DNA of 64,000 bases from Ferrimonas senticii DSM 18821 (GTDB lineage: Bacteria > Pseudomonadota > Gammaproteobacteria > Enterobacterales > Shewanellaceae). How positions within the stretch are numbered: position 1 is the stretch's first letter; every line of letters begins with the position of its first letter. Below the pieces are notes generated by a model. It did no database searches, was not told the DNA's origin, and worked only from the letters and a program-made list of their open reading frames with translations. This document shows, one piece after another, positions 18,930 to 27,637 of the stretch. The stretch spans positions 62,001 through 126,000 of the forward strand of contig NZ_AUGM01000011.1 in NCBI RefSeq assembly GCF_000422665.1, written 5' to 3'. The position numbers and the translations under genes were made by a program.

Positions 18930-19021
18930 CCTTTGCCACAGCTATCGCGCCAGTTCCTCGCCTGAACTGGCGTTTTTGCTTGTGGCTGTTAGGTTAAGGA
19001 AAAACACCCGAGGGCGACTGG

Positions 19022-19711
19022 ATGATTGAACTGTTCTATTGGCCAACCCCAAACGGCCATAAAATCACCCTATTTTTGGAAGAGGCGGGGTTGGACTATC
19101 GGCTGACACCGCTAGATATCGGCGCCGGTGCCCAGTTTGAACCGGAATTTTTGGCGATCTCGCCCAATAACCGAATGCCGGCGATTATTGACCATGCCCC
19201 GGTTGATGGCGGCGGCCCGTTGGCCTTGTTTGAGTCTGGGGCGATTTTGGAATATTTGGCTGATAAGGCGGGGCAGTTCTTGCCGCAGCAGCCACGTGCT
19301 CGTGCCTATGTGTTGCAGTGGCTGCATTGGCAGATGGCCGGCCTTGGGCCGATGGCAGGGCAAAACCACCATTTCAATCATTACGCCCCAGAAACCATTA
19401 CCTACGCCCAGCAGCGCTATATCAAAGAGACCGCGCGGCTCTATCGGGTGCTGGATCAGCAACTACAAGGCAAAGCGTTTATCTGCGGGGAATTGTCGAT
19501 AGTGGACTTCGCTTGCCACCCGTGGGCGCAATTGTGGCGCGGCCAAGGGCAGGATATTGAGCAATTTCCGAATATGGCGGCGTGGCTTAAACGAGTAAAG
19601 CAGCGGCCAGCCGTTCAGCGGGCGTACGCCATTACCGAACAGATGAAAGACGCCAAACCCGCCAATGAATTGACCGAACAGCAGCGCAAACTGCTGTTCA
19701 ACTTAGATTGA
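19022..19711 (+). CDS. Glutathione S-transferase family protein (YfcG/nu-class-like)
   Basis: The 229-residue product has an N-terminal thioredoxin-like domain (MIELFYWPTPNGHKITLFLE, with NGxK as in nu-class YfcG/YghU), the cis-Pro NRMPAI, and the glutathione-binding LFESGAILEYLA. The all-alpha C-terminal domain follows. Related E. coli enzymes act as glutathione-dependent disulfide-bond reductases. A second family member lies at 46638-47486. Confidence 0.9.
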   Translation: MIELFYWPTPNGHKITLFLEEAGLDYRLTPLDIGAGAQFEPEFLAISPNNRMPAIIDHAPVDGGGPLALFESGAILEYLADKAGQFLPQQPRARAYVLQWLHWQMAGLGPMAGQNHHFNHYAPETITYAQQRYIKETARLYRVLDQQLQGKAFICGELSIVDFACHPWAQLWRGQGQDIEQFPNMAAWLKRVKQRPAVQRAYAITEQMKDAKPANELTEQQRKLLFNLD

Positions 19712-19722
19712 GTAACCGCGCA

Positions 19723-20067
19723 TTAGATGCTGTTTTGGTCGAGCAGCTCTTGCGCCTGCTCGCCGGCGTCGTCGATCGCTTGTTGGGCGTTATCGCCCGC
19801 TTGATCGATGGCGTCTTCGGCCAACTCTTTGGCTTGATCCAAGGCGTCGTTGGCGGCTTGTTTAGCGCCATCCAGCAGTTGCTCAGTATCGACACCACCA
19901 TGCTCTAAGGCATCTTTGGCGATAACACTGGCGTCTTGCGCCAGCGATTGCGCATCCTCTGCCAACGCTTTGGCGTCGTCGGCCAGTTGTTTTAGTTCTT
20001 GTTGTTGTTCGGCGCAGCCGCCAAGAAGCGCTGCAGAAACCAGCAAAAGCGGAAGAAAACGAGTCAT
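19723..20067 (-). CDS. Small lipoprotein with Ala/Asp/Gln-rich helical repeats
   Basis: The 114-residue product has a lipoprotein signal MTRFLPLLLVSAALLGGC with lipobox LGGC. The mature part is almost entirely built of Ala-, Asp-, Glu- and Gln-rich units with about 7- and 11-residue spacing (KQLADDAKALAEDAQSLAQD style), predicting a long amphipathic helix or coiled coil. It is probably an outer-membrane or periplasmic envelope lipoprotein of unknown function. It is convergent with the GST gene. Confidence 0.8.
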   Translation of the reverse strand: MTRFLPLLLVSAALLGGCAEQQQELKQLADDAKALAEDAQSLAQDASVIAKDALEHGGVDTEQLLDGAKQAANDALDQAKELAEDAIDQAGDNAQQAIDDAGEQAQELLDQNSI

Positions 20068-20297
20068 AAAACCATCTTTTAAGGAATAACAGCCGGCATT
20101 GTAGCCGCTGTTGCAGTCGGCATCGAGGCTAAATTTAGGCTGTGGAAAACTTTGTTGAAAAGGTTATTACAGGCTGTGACCAGTAGCGGTTACGATGGTT
20201 GTAGTGTTGTGCAAATAAGCAGCAGCTTGGTCGGTGCCGCCGAGCTCCAAAAGTAATTAAGTCAATCAATGGATGAGTCAAATTAAGGGAGTAACCG

Positions 20298-21218
20298 ATG
20301 CTTGGAATTGACGTAGTAGCCTTGGCAGTCGTGGCTTTGGCAGTTGTGCTGGTGGCCACCGGCGTAAAAATGGTTCCTCAGGGATTTCAATTCACTGTCG
20401 AACGTTTTGGTAAGTTCACCCGAGTACTAAAACCGGGGTTAACGGTGATCATCCCTTTTGTGGATAACATCGGCCGTAAGCAAAATATGATGGAGCAAGT
20501 GCTGGATATTTTGCCGCAAGAGGTGATTTCATCGGATAACGCTATGGTCACCACCGATGCGGTGTGCTTTTACCAAGTTCAAGATGCGGTGAAAGCATCT
20601 TATGAGGTCAATAACTTAGAGCTGGCGATGCAGAACTTGGTGATGACCAACATCCGGGCGGTGCTCGGCTCGATGGAGCTGGATGAGATGCTGTCGAACC
20701 GCGACCGTATCAACGCGGAATTGCTACTTAAGGTCGATGAAGCTACCGATCCATGGGGGGTCAAAGTCACCCGTATCGAGATCCGCGATATCTCGCCGCC
20801 GTCGGACCTAGTCGATGCGATGGCGCGGCAAATGAAAGCCGAACGGGAGAAACGGGCGGCGATCTTAGAAGCCGAAGGCGAACGGGAGGCGGCAATTAAA
20901 GTCGCGGAAGGGCAAAAACAGTCGGAGATCCTCAAAGCTGAAGGCGAATTAGAGGCCGCTAAGCGCGCTGCCGAAGCGCGGGAACGATTGGCCGAAGCCG
21001 AAGCCAATGCTACCGCCATGGTTTCTAAAGCCATTGCCGAGGGCGACAATCGCGCGATCAACTACTTCGTGGCGCAAAAATACGTGGAAGCGCTACAAAC
21101 CGTCGGCAGTGCCGCCAACAGCAAGGTGATTATGATGCCATTGGAGGCCAGCAATGTGATTGGCTCAGTCGCAGGCATCGCTGAATTGGTAAACAGTGCC
21201 AAGGAGAATAACCGATGA
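20298..21218 (+). CDS. qmcA: SPFH/band-7 membrane protein QmcA
   Basis: Stomatin/prohibitin-like inner-membrane protein thought to organise membrane microdomains and assist FtsH proteolysis. The 306-residue product has an N-terminal membrane anchor (residues 4-22), an SPFH domain ([15 protein letters not shown] to RDISPP), and a long Glu/Ala/Arg-rich coiled coil (about 180-250). GGGAG before ATG 20298 is a good ribosome binding site. The stop overlaps the nfeD start (ATGA), the usual stomatin-NfeD pair. Confidence 0.95.
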   Translation: MLGIDVVALAVVALAVVLVATGVKMVPQGFQFTVERFGKFTRVLKPGLTVIIPFVDNIGRKQNMMEQVLDILPQEVISSDNAMVTTDAVCFYQVQDAVKASYEVNNLELAMQNLVMTNIRAVLGSMELDEMLSNRDRINAELLLKVDEATDPWGVKVTRIEIRDISPPSDLVDAMARQMKAEREKRAAILEAEGEREAAIKVAEGQKQSEILKAEGELEAAKRAAEARERLAEAEANATAMVSKAIAEGDNRAINYFVAQKYVEALQTVGSAANSKVIMMPLEASNVIGSVAGIAELVNSAKENNR

Positions 21219-21664
21219 CTGAGGCTTGGATGTTAGCGCCGTGGCATTGGCTGGTATTGGCGCTGCTGCTGTTGGCGCTAGAGGCGCTCGGCGCTGGCGG
21301 TTTCGTCCTTGGTGCCGCGTTAGCGGCGGGGCTAATGGCATTGCTGTTGTGGCTGTTGCCTGAGTTGAGTTGGGCCAGCCAACTCATCCTATTTGCAGTG
21401 GCCGCGGTGGCCTTTAGCGTGGCTTATTGGCGTTTTTTTCGTGGTTTTAATCAACGCACCGAACAGCCGCAATTAAACGATCGGGCGGCGCAGTTAGTTG
21501 GCCGCCGTATTACCTTGGCTGAGCCCTTGCCAGTAGGGGACAGTCGCTTACAGCTGGGCGATACCTTGTGGCGGGTGCGCAGCGAACAGGCTATCGCCGC
21601 TGGTACGGCGGTAACAATCCATGGCAGCGATGGCATGGTGCTGTTGATCAGCGCGGTAGAGTAA
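21215..21664 (+). CDS. NfeD-family membrane protein
   Basis: Partner of the SPFH protein encoded upstream. The 149-residue short NfeD (YbbK/YbbJ type) has two or three N-terminal membrane segments (residues 9-65) and a C-terminal OB-fold domain ([20 protein letters not shown] to MVLLISAVE). It is translationally coupled to qmcA and overlaps the convergent tapT by 17 bases. Confidence 0.92.
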   Translation: MTEAWMLAPWHWLVLALLLLALEALGAGGFVLGAALAAGLMALLLWLLPELSWASQLILFAVAAVAFSVAYWRFFRGFNQRTEQPQLNDRAAQLVGRRITLAEPLPVGDSRLQLGDTLWRVRSEQAIAAGTAVTIHGSDGMVLLISAVE

Positions 21665-22382
21665 TGCTTTCGAGATACTGAAATGGCTCGCTGTCACTGA
21701 CCGCGGGCTTTTTCATCTTGCCAGCAAAATAGCGCTGCGAGAACACCTGAAAAAACGCATCCAGTACATTGGCGTTGTCGGTCTCACCGGCTAAGGCCAG
21801 CACCTGTGCCGCCACTTCGGCGGTCGCCAGCTGATGCTCGTGAGCGGCGCTGCGCAGGCGATAACGGCTAAGCGCTTCTGGGGTGATAGACAGCACTGGA
21901 ATACCCGTTAAATAGTCGCTTTGAAACATCTTGCGCGCTTGCTTCCAGGTGGCATCCAGCAGGATCAACAGCGGCGTTTTACCCTCGCTCTGCAGTACCT
22001 TTTCATGCACCCGCTCCGGTTCGCTGTATTGCCCCGGGAATACCAGCATCGGTTGGTATTGCGGATCTTTGAGCAATGCCAGCAGCGCCGGTTCGGGCTC
22101 GGTACGATGCCAGCTAAAGGCGACACTGTCCGGCAATATCTCGGCGATTAAGCGGCCGGTATTGGTCGGTTTCAGTGGCTCTTTCGGATGCATCAGTAGG
22201 CAAAAACGAACGTTACTGGTTTGCGGTCGCGCCCAAGCACAACAGCAATAGTTGCGGGCGATCTGGCAGCGCAGACAGCGCTCAACAGTGGCGCCACGGG
22301 CGGCAAATGGTCGAGTGGATAGCGCAATTCGCTGTTGGCGCAGCGCCAATACGGCATTGGGGTAAGGGTGATTGCTGGTCAT
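21648..22382 (-). CDS. tapT: tRNA-uridine aminocarboxypropyltransferase (DTW-domain protein)
   Basis: Family members install the 3-amino-3-carboxypropyl group on U47 of tRNA (acp3U) using S-adenosylmethionine. The 244-residue product has an N-terminal Cys cluster (CLRCQIARNYCCC, residues 37-49) and the DTW signature in LLDATWKQARKMFQ. The C-terminal LATAEVAAQVLAL fits the SPOUT-like fold. Start at ATG 22382. Downstream of plsB on the same strand. Confidence 0.9.
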   Translation of the reverse strand: MTSNHPYPNAVLALRQQRIALSTRPFAARGATVERCLRCQIARNYCCCAWARPQTSNVRFCLLMHPKEPLKPTNTGRLIAEILPDSVAFSWHRTEPEPALLALLKDPQYQPMLVFPGQYSEPERVHEKVLQSEGKTPLLILLDATWKQARKMFQSDYLTGIPVLSITPEALSRYRLRSAAHEHQLATAEVAAQVLALAGETDNANVLDAFFQVFSQRYFAGKMKKPAVSDSEPFQYLESITLPR

Positions 22383-22462
22383 AACAAGTAAAGGCGAGCT
22401 TGTGCCCGCCTTATCAGGATGGTGGTAACCGAGAGTTGGCTCCTCGGCGAATGCGGTGAAGT

Positions 22463-24871
22463 TTAGCGCACGGCGATGATCGAGTTATACACTGGCGCTG
22501 CCACCAGCGACAGCACCAGTTGCGTCATCGCTTCGACTTGGGCGCGATCGGCGTCCTCACCCAATAGTCCCAAGTCTTTGAACTTGTTGGTTAAGGTGTT
22601 GAACAGGCTCTTATCAAAGAACTCTGGGGCGCTAATGCCATGCAGCTTAGACATATGCTCGGCCAGTTGTTGGCTCTCACGCTCTAAGGTGCCGCGCTCG
22701 ATCTCCGGCTCATTTTGCAGACGTGACAGCACGATGGCGTAGCGTTGGATGGTTTCCTGTACTTGGTTAGCCAGATTCAACAAGGCGGCGTGTTGCTGCT
22801 GGTGACAGTCGATGCCATTGGCGTCTTCCAGCAGCAGTTGCAGGTGCAGTAACTCGTTGATCATGCCATCAAGGTAGTTGTCCAACTCGCTGTGGTTCAT
22901 GCCGATAAACAGTTCCGCTTGCAGCAGCGGGAACAGGCTGTGGATCTGCTGTTTCAGTTGCTCACGGCTCTGTTTGCCTTGACGCAACAGCAGGCTGGCG
23001 ATCAGCGCTGGCAGCACCAGCAGATGCTGGCTGTTGTTGCGGTAATAGGTCATGGTGACCGCAGTACCTTCGATCAGGCTGATGATCTCACTCATGCCAC
23101 CTTGCTGGCGCTCAAACTTGTTCAGATCGAGCACATGTTGCAACACCGCTTTGCCATCGCCCTCTGGTACCGTGGCGCGGCTGGTGTATGGCACCGCCCG
23201 CAGCAGATCCAGATAGATGTCGAGCTGGCGCTCTAGGGCGCTGCGCTCCATCGCATGGTGTTCGGTGGCCAGCAGAATCGAGGCGGTCAGGGTCATGGCA
23301 CTGGCGGCGGCAGCATCGTTGATGTGACACATCAGCTGGTTCGCTAACTGGTTAACCGCAGGGGTAACCCAGCTGTGTTTGGTGTCGCCAGCGGCCACTT
23401 GGGCGCGCCAGTCCGGCTGCTGTTGATTTAAAAACTGCTGCAGGGTGATCGGCTCGCCAAAGTTCACATAACCTTGGCCATAGTTGCTGAGTTTGCGAAT
23501 GGCGGAGAACACCTGCCAGGCGCTCTCTTTCTCTTTCTTCTTACCTTTTAGCTCATTGTGATAGGAGTTCACCTCCATCACATGGTCGTAGCCAAGATAT
23601 ACCGGCACCAGGGTCACTGGCCGTTCCAGACCGCGCATCACGCTGTTGACGGTCATGGCGATCATCCCGGTTTTCGGTGGCAGCAGACGACCAGTGCGGG
23701 AGCGGCCACCCTCACAGAAGTATTCCACCGAATAGCCACGCTTAAACAGCTGATCGAGGTATTCGCGGAAGATGGTGGAGTACAGCTTGTTGCCCTTAAA
23801 TGAGCGGCGAATAAAGAACGCACCACCACGGCGGAAGATTGGACCGGCTGGCCAGAAATTCAGGTTAACCCCGGCGGCGATGTGCGGCGCCACCAGACCT
23901 TGCTTATAGATCACGTAGCTCAGCAGCAGGTAATCCATGTGCGAGCGGTGGCAAGGTACATAGACGATCTCATGGCCATCTTGCGCCAACTGGCGCACTT
24001 GCTCGGCGCCGCGGACGTTGATGCCGTTGTAGAGTTTGTTCCACAACCAGGTCAGTACTCGGTCACCGATGCGGAACAGTTTTTCGGAGTAGTCGGCGGC
24101 GATCTCATCGAGGATCTTGCGGGCGTTTTGGCGCGCTTTCTCTTCGGTGATGTTTTTCGCTTTGGCTTCATCAGCAATCGCTTGTTGGATCACCGGTTCG
24201 CGCAGCAAACTGCGTAACAGGCCGTTACGCTCCGGCAATTTAGGGCCGGTGGCTACCGTACGTTGGCGACCAAAGTGCACTCGTGCCACCCGAGCCAGCT
24301 TGTTGGCCAGATCGGTGTCACTGCCACGCTGCTCGGCCATGTAGCGCATCGATACGGCACGAGAAAAGCGGATAAAGTTATCGCGGCCGACCACCGCAAT
24401 AATCAGCGATTTGCGCAGCCAAGTGGGTTTGTCGTCGGCCAAAATGGTGGCGCTAACGCTCTCCTCTTTGCCGGGATCTCGGCCCCACAGCAGGCTGACC
24501 GGCACCACTTGCACATCCAGTTGTGGATCGGCTTTGTGCAGGCTCAGCAGATGTTCAAATGGCTTTTGAAAGCTGCTGCCCTTGCGACGGCCAAACAGAC
24601 TTTGCGCCGGCTCCAATGAGACCCAGCGATTGATGGTGTGTTCGCCCAATTGCAGTGGTTCAAATGGGCTTGGGAGACCCAGCTTTAAGCAGCACTGGTG
24701 CAGTGCCAGCCGATCCGAGAAGGCATCCTGTGGTAAGACGTAAACGATGGGGCGGGACAGATCCAGATCCAGTTCGGTGATCGGCCGCTCTGGGATCGGT
24801 TGGCTTTGCACCAGCAAACGTTGCAGGCCATTAATCGGTCGCTGCCACATCGGTAGAAGGGAGTTACTCAC
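22463..24871 (-). CDS. plsB: Glycerol-3-phosphate 1-O-acyltransferase
   Basis: Inner-membrane acyltransferase starting phospholipid synthesis by acylating sn-glycerol 3-phosphate at position 1. The catalytic HX4D motif is HRSHMD in VPCHRSHMDYLLL, followed by FIRRSFKG, the acceptor-binding FCEGGRSRTGR and VPVYLGYD, all PlsB signatures. I place the start at GTG 24871 (802 residues, close to the 807 of E. coli); an in-frame ATG at 24913 would add 14 residues. Divergent from lexA. Confidence 0.94.
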   Translation of the reverse strand: MSNSLLPMWQRPINGLQRLLVQSQPIPERPITELDLDLSRPIVYVLPQDAFSDRLALHQCCLKLGLPSPFEPLQLGEHTINRWVSLEPAQSLFGRRKGSSFQKPFEHLLSLHKADPQLDVQVVPVSLLWGRDPGKEESVSATILADDKPTWLRKSLIIAVVGRDNFIRFSRAVSMRYMAEQRGSDTDLANKLARVARVHFGRQRTVATGPKLPERNGLLRSLLREPVIQQAIADEAKAKNITEEKARQNARKILDEIAADYSEKLFRIGDRVLTWLWNKLYNGINVRGAEQVRQLAQDGHEIVYVPCHRSHMDYLLLSYVIYKQGLVAPHIAAGVNLNFWPAGPIFRRGGAFFIRRSFKGNKLYSTIFREYLDQLFKRGYSVEYFCEGGRSRTGRLLPPKTGMIAMTVNSVMRGLERPVTLVPVYLGYDHVMEVNSYHNELKGKKKEKESAWQVFSAIRKLSNYGQGYVNFGEPITLQQFLNQQQPDWRAQVAAGDTKHSWVTPAVNQLANQLMCHINDAAAASAMTLTASILLATEHHAMERSALERQLDIYLDLLRAVPYTSRATVPEGDGKAVLQHVLDLNKFERQQGGMSEIISLIEGTAVTMTYYRNNSQHLLVLPALIASLLLRQGKQSREQLKQQIHSLFPLLQAELFIGMNHSELDNYLDGMINELLHLQLLLEDANGIDCHQQQHAALLNLANQVQETIQRYAIVLSRLQNEPEIERGTLERESQQLAEHMSKLHGISAPEFFDKSLFNTLTNKFKDLGLLGEDADRAQVEAMTQLVLSLVAAPVYNSIIAVR

Positions 24872-25053
24872 GTGCGCTTCTCGGCAATTACTTAACTGGC
24901 GCAGAGTGTACACGCATTGGCAACATCAGGCAGCACTGGTGCGATAGAAGCTAACGGAACACTCGATTTGCGAAACTCATCCGAGCACATCTGTTTGGTT
25001 TATCTGAAATTCCAGCAACAAATTTGCCGTTGGTTGTTGAAATCATCAACAAC

Positions 25054-25069
25054 CTGTATATGATTACAG
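25054..25069. promoter_or_regulatory. LexA (SOS) box 1 upstream of lexA
   Basis: CTGTATATGATTACAG fits the SOS consensus CTG-N10-CAG with the AT-rich core that LexA prefers. It is the more distal of two boxes before lexA, implying autoregulation. Confidence 0.93.
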
Positions 25070-25077
25070 TATCTGCA

Positions 25078-25093
25078 CTGTATAGATAAACAG
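25078..25093. promoter_or_regulatory. LexA (SOS) box 2 upstream of lexA
   Basis: CTGTATAGATAAACAG is a second perfect CTG-N10-CAG box, 24 bases from the first (start to start) and ending 10 bases before the lexA ATG. The twin-box layout matches that of E. coli lexA. Confidence 0.93.
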
Positions 25094-25103
25094 GTATTTA
25101 CTG

Positions 25104-25727
25104 ATGAAGCCGTTGACGCCGCGCCAAGCCCAAGTGTTTGATTTGATCCGCGAACACATGCAACAAACCGGCATGCCGCCAACTCGGGCCGAGATTGCCC
25201 AGCGGTTGGGGTTTCGCAGCGCCAACGCCGCCGAAGAGCACCTGAAAGCGTTGGCCCGTAAAGAGTACATCGAGATTGTGCCGGGCACCTCCCGCGGCAT
25301 TCGGATCTTGGTTGAAGATCAGCAAGAGGAAGAGCTGGGACTGCCACTGATTGGGCGGGTTGCTGCCGGTGAGCCAATCTTGGCGCAAGAGCATGTGGAA
25401 TCACACTACAAGCTGGATCCGATGCTGTTTCGCCCGCAAGCCAACTATCTGTTGCGTGTCCGCGGCGATTCGATGAAAGAGATTGGCATCCTTGATGGTG
25501 ATCTGCTGGCGGTGCATCAAACCAATACCGCGCGTAATGGCCAAGTGGTAGTTGCGCGGGTTGGTGAAGATGAAGTGACCGTAAAACGCTTTCAGCAGCA
25601 GGGTAACGTGGTCTATCTGCATGCGGAAAACAGCGACTATGAACCGATCGTGGTCGACTTAACTGAAATGCCATTGTCCATTGAAGGTCTCGCTGTGGGC
25701 GTGGTTCGCAACGGAGATTGGGCCTAA
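25104..25727 (+). CDS. lexA: SOS response repressor LexA
   Basis: Represses SOS genes and cleaves itself when RecA is activated by DNA damage. The 207-residue product has an N-terminal winged helix ([35 protein letters not shown]), the cleavage site Ala88-Gly89 in GRVAAGEP, catalytic Ser123 in GDSM and Lys161 in EVTVKRF. Two SOS boxes lie just upstream. The stop overlaps the start of the sulA-like gene (TAATG), so both are induced together. Confidence 0.98.
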   Translation: MKPLTPRQAQVFDLIREHMQQTGMPPTRAEIAQRLGFRSANAAEEHLKALARKEYIEIVPGTSRGIRILVEDQQEEELGLPLIGRVAAGEPILAQEHVESHYKLDPMLFRPQANYLLRVRGDSMKEIGILDGDLLAVHQTNTARNGQVVVARVGEDEVTVKRFQQQGNVVYLHAENSDYEPIVVDLTEMPLSIEGLAVGVVRNGDWA

Positions 25728-26173
25728 TGAAATCGTCGCAGCCACTGCAACATCGTCATCCTGGTATTTGGCAAACTGCGGTTGCCGCCCGCCCAAGCGT
25801 GACTCAGCACCAATGCCAACGTGGCAATGGCCTGTTAAGTATCGCCACACAGTTACGCCAACAGGCGCAGCAGTCGGGTTGGCTACTGCTGATCAATGCT
25901 CCAGAGTGCGATTGGCAAGCGGTGGTGCAGCAGACCGGATTCGATTGCAGTCGAATTTTGCGTCTGCGTTGCAATGATGAATTGGAAGCCTTGATGGCGT
26001 TAGAGCAGGGCTTAATCACCGGCACCAGCGTAGCGGTAGCGGCGTGGTTGCCGCAGTTGGATGCGCGTGATCAGCGCCGGTTGCAGCTGATCAGTAAACG
26101 CGCCCACTGCCCAGCCTTTGTGTTCCACAGTGATCCGCAACGGCTCTGCGCTATCGCTAACTCACTGCATTAA
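25727..26173 (+). CDS. sulA: SulA-like SOS cell-division inhibitor
   Basis: The 148-residue product resembles SulA, which binds FtsZ and blocks septation during DNA damage. SulA-like features are a GLLSIATQLRQQAQQSGWLLL segment, a central region ending in NDELEALMALEQGLITG, and VAVAAWLPQLDARDQRRL. ATG 25727 overlaps the lexA stop, so it is controlled by the twin LexA boxes. Sequence conservation in this family is low, so the assignment rests partly on the lexA context. A strong hairpin follows. Confidence 0.82.
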   Translation: MKSSQPLQHRHPGIWQTAVAARPSVTQHQCQRGNGLLSIATQLRQQAQQSGWLLLINAPECDWQAVVQQTGFDCSRILRLRCNDELEALMALEQGLITGTSVAVAAWLPQLDARDQRRLQLISKRAHCPAFVFHSDPQRLCAIANSLH

Positions 26174-26186
26174 TTTATGTTTTTAT

Positions 26187-26225
26187 AACCACTAAGGGAG
26201 ATCTTCGGATCTCCCTTAGTGGTTT
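26187..26225 (+). terminator. Long UUCG-capped hairpin after lexA-sulA
   Basis: A 17-bp perfect stem (26187-26203 with 26208-26224) is closed by a TTCG tetraloop and followed by a short T run. It is very stable and likely terminates the SOS operon, though the trailing T tract is poor. Confidence 0.82.
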
Positions 26226-26259
26226 CTGAACCATACTTTTAGCAAGGCAAGGTGGCTTG

Positions 26260-26409
26260 ATCCCGTCTGCATCTAACGTTAGCTTGGACAATAACTGTCC
26301 AAGTTGTATCGCAAACCGTGGTTAGGACGGGATTAAAAGAAACCGGTCGATGTACTGGCAGAATTTACGTAGCGATGGCGCTTAAGCGCCTATGAAGTAA
26401 GCGCGTATG
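26260..26409. other. Structured leader of unknown function upstream of the cytochrome oxidase operon
   Basis: The 278 bases between the sulA hairpin and coxB hold nested dyads. ATCCCGTC (26260-26267) pairs with GACGGGAT (26326-26333); inside it CTAAC (26273-26277) pairs with GTTAG (26321-26325), and CTTGGACA (26283-26290) pairs with TGTCCAAG (26296-26303). Farther on is a 14-bp perfect palindrome (26377-26390) and a 12-base near-direct repeat, TAAGCGCCTATG (26383-26394) and TAAGCGCGTATG (26398-26409). This could be an untranslated-leader RNA or protein-binding sites; no known riboswitch class was recognised. Confidence 0.45.
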
Positions 26410-26503
26410 CCCGTGCCCTTTAGGGTTTTGGGAGCTTACATAGAGACGAGCATTACTGTGCAAGCTTTCTTCTTACCGTTGCAGTCAACGTGGGAGAAGT
26501 GTT

Positions 26504-27637
26504 GTGAAGTTAACGCTGTACGGCGGCCTAGCCGCTTTGTTCAGTGGCAAGGTTGTCGCCGCTGAATCGCCGTGGAATTTAACCCCCGGCGTTACTGATA
26601 TCAGTCAGCAGGTGTTTGGCCTGCATATGACCATCTTTTATATCTGTTGTGTGATCGCGTTGGTGGTGTTTGGGGTGATGCTCTATTCGCTGATCTACCA
26701 TCGCAAATCCAAAGGGGTTACCCCCGCGAATTTCCATGAAAGCACCAAGGTCGAAATTATCTGGACGGTGATCCCGTTTCTGATTCTGATCGGCATGGCG
26801 GTACCTGCCACCAGCACCCTAATTGAGATGGAGGACCCATCGGATGCCGATCTGACCATCTTGGTGACCGGCTCGCAGTGGAAATGGCACTACCAATACT
26901 TCGGTCACGATGTGGGATTTTTCAGCTTATTGTCGACCCCAAAAGCGCAGATCGAAAATCAACAAGCCAAGGGTGACAACTACCTGTTAGAGGTGGACAA
27001 ACCATTGGTGATCCCGGCCAACCGTAAAGTACGTTTTTTGATGACCTCGGATGACGTGATCCACAGCTGGTGGGTACCGGCTTTTGCGGTCAAAAAAGAC
27101 GCCAACCCCGGATTTATCAACGAAGCCTGGACCAAAGTAAATGATCCCGGCACTTACCGCGGCCAGTGCGCCGAATTGTGTGGCAAAGACCACGGCTACA
27201 TGCCGGTGGTGGTGGAAGTGCTGCCGGAAGCGGAATTTGACCAATGGTTGGCACAGCAGCAGCAAGCGGCCAACGCCGCCGCGGCAGCGGAGCAGGCGTC
27301 ATTGGCGCAGCAGTTAACCATGGATGAATCGATGGCCCTTGGCGAGTCGATCTACATCGCCCGCTGTGCCGCCTGTCACCAGCCCAATGGCATGGGCTTA
27401 GCTGGTGTATTCCCGGCCATCAGCGGCAGCGCCATCGCCACTGGCGACATCGGCAGCCATATCGACATCGTCGTCAATGGCAAAAGCGGCACCGCGATGC
27501 AGGCCTTTGGCAGTCAGTTGACCTTAAAAGAGTTGGCGGCAGTGGTGACTTACCAGCGCAACGCTTGGAGCAACAACACCGGAGAAGTGATCCAAACCAG
27601 TGAAGTGAACCAATGGATGCAAGGAGGCCAGCAATGA
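26504..27637 (+). CDS. coxB: Cytochrome c oxidase subunit II with fused cytochrome c domain (caa3 type)
   Basis: Accepts electrons from cytochrome c and passes them to subunit I. The 377-residue product has an N-terminal signal, two membrane helices (about 44-66 and 86-104) and a cupredoxin domain with CuA ligands His187, Cys222, Glu224, Cys226, His230 and Met233. A C-terminal cytochrome c domain has haem motif CAACH (288-292), the mark of caa3-type oxidases. The start is GTG 26504 after GGGAGAAG. The stop overlaps ctaD. Confidence 0.96.
   Translation: MKLTLYGGLAALFSGKVVAAESPWNLTPGVTDISQQVFGLHMTIFYICCVIALVVFGVMLYSLIYHRKSKGVTPANFHESTKVEIIWTVIPFLILIGMAVPATSTLIEMEDPSDADLTILVTGSQWKWHYQYFGHDVGFFSLLSTPKAQIENQQAKGDNYLLEVDKPLVIPANRKVRFLMTSDDVIHSWWVPAFAVKKDANPGFINEAWTKVNDPGTYRGQCAELCGKDHGYMPVVVEVLPEAEFDQWLAQQQQAANAAAAAEQASLAQQLTMDESMALGESIYIARCAACHQPNGMGLAGVFPAISGSAIATGDIGSHIDIVVNGKSGTAMQAFGSQLTLKELAAVVTYQRNAWSNNTGEVIQTSEVNQWMQGGQQ

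Noticed and set aside
26271-26327. Integron attC-like site (ATCTAAC ... GTTAGGA)
   Set aside because: The half-sites only partly fit RYYYAAC/GTTRRRY, and there is no integrase or gene cassette nearby.
26408-26580. Short frame of about 52 codons starting MPVPFRVLGAY before coxB
   Set aside because: No ribosome binding site, runs into coxB in another frame, and lies in the structured leader.
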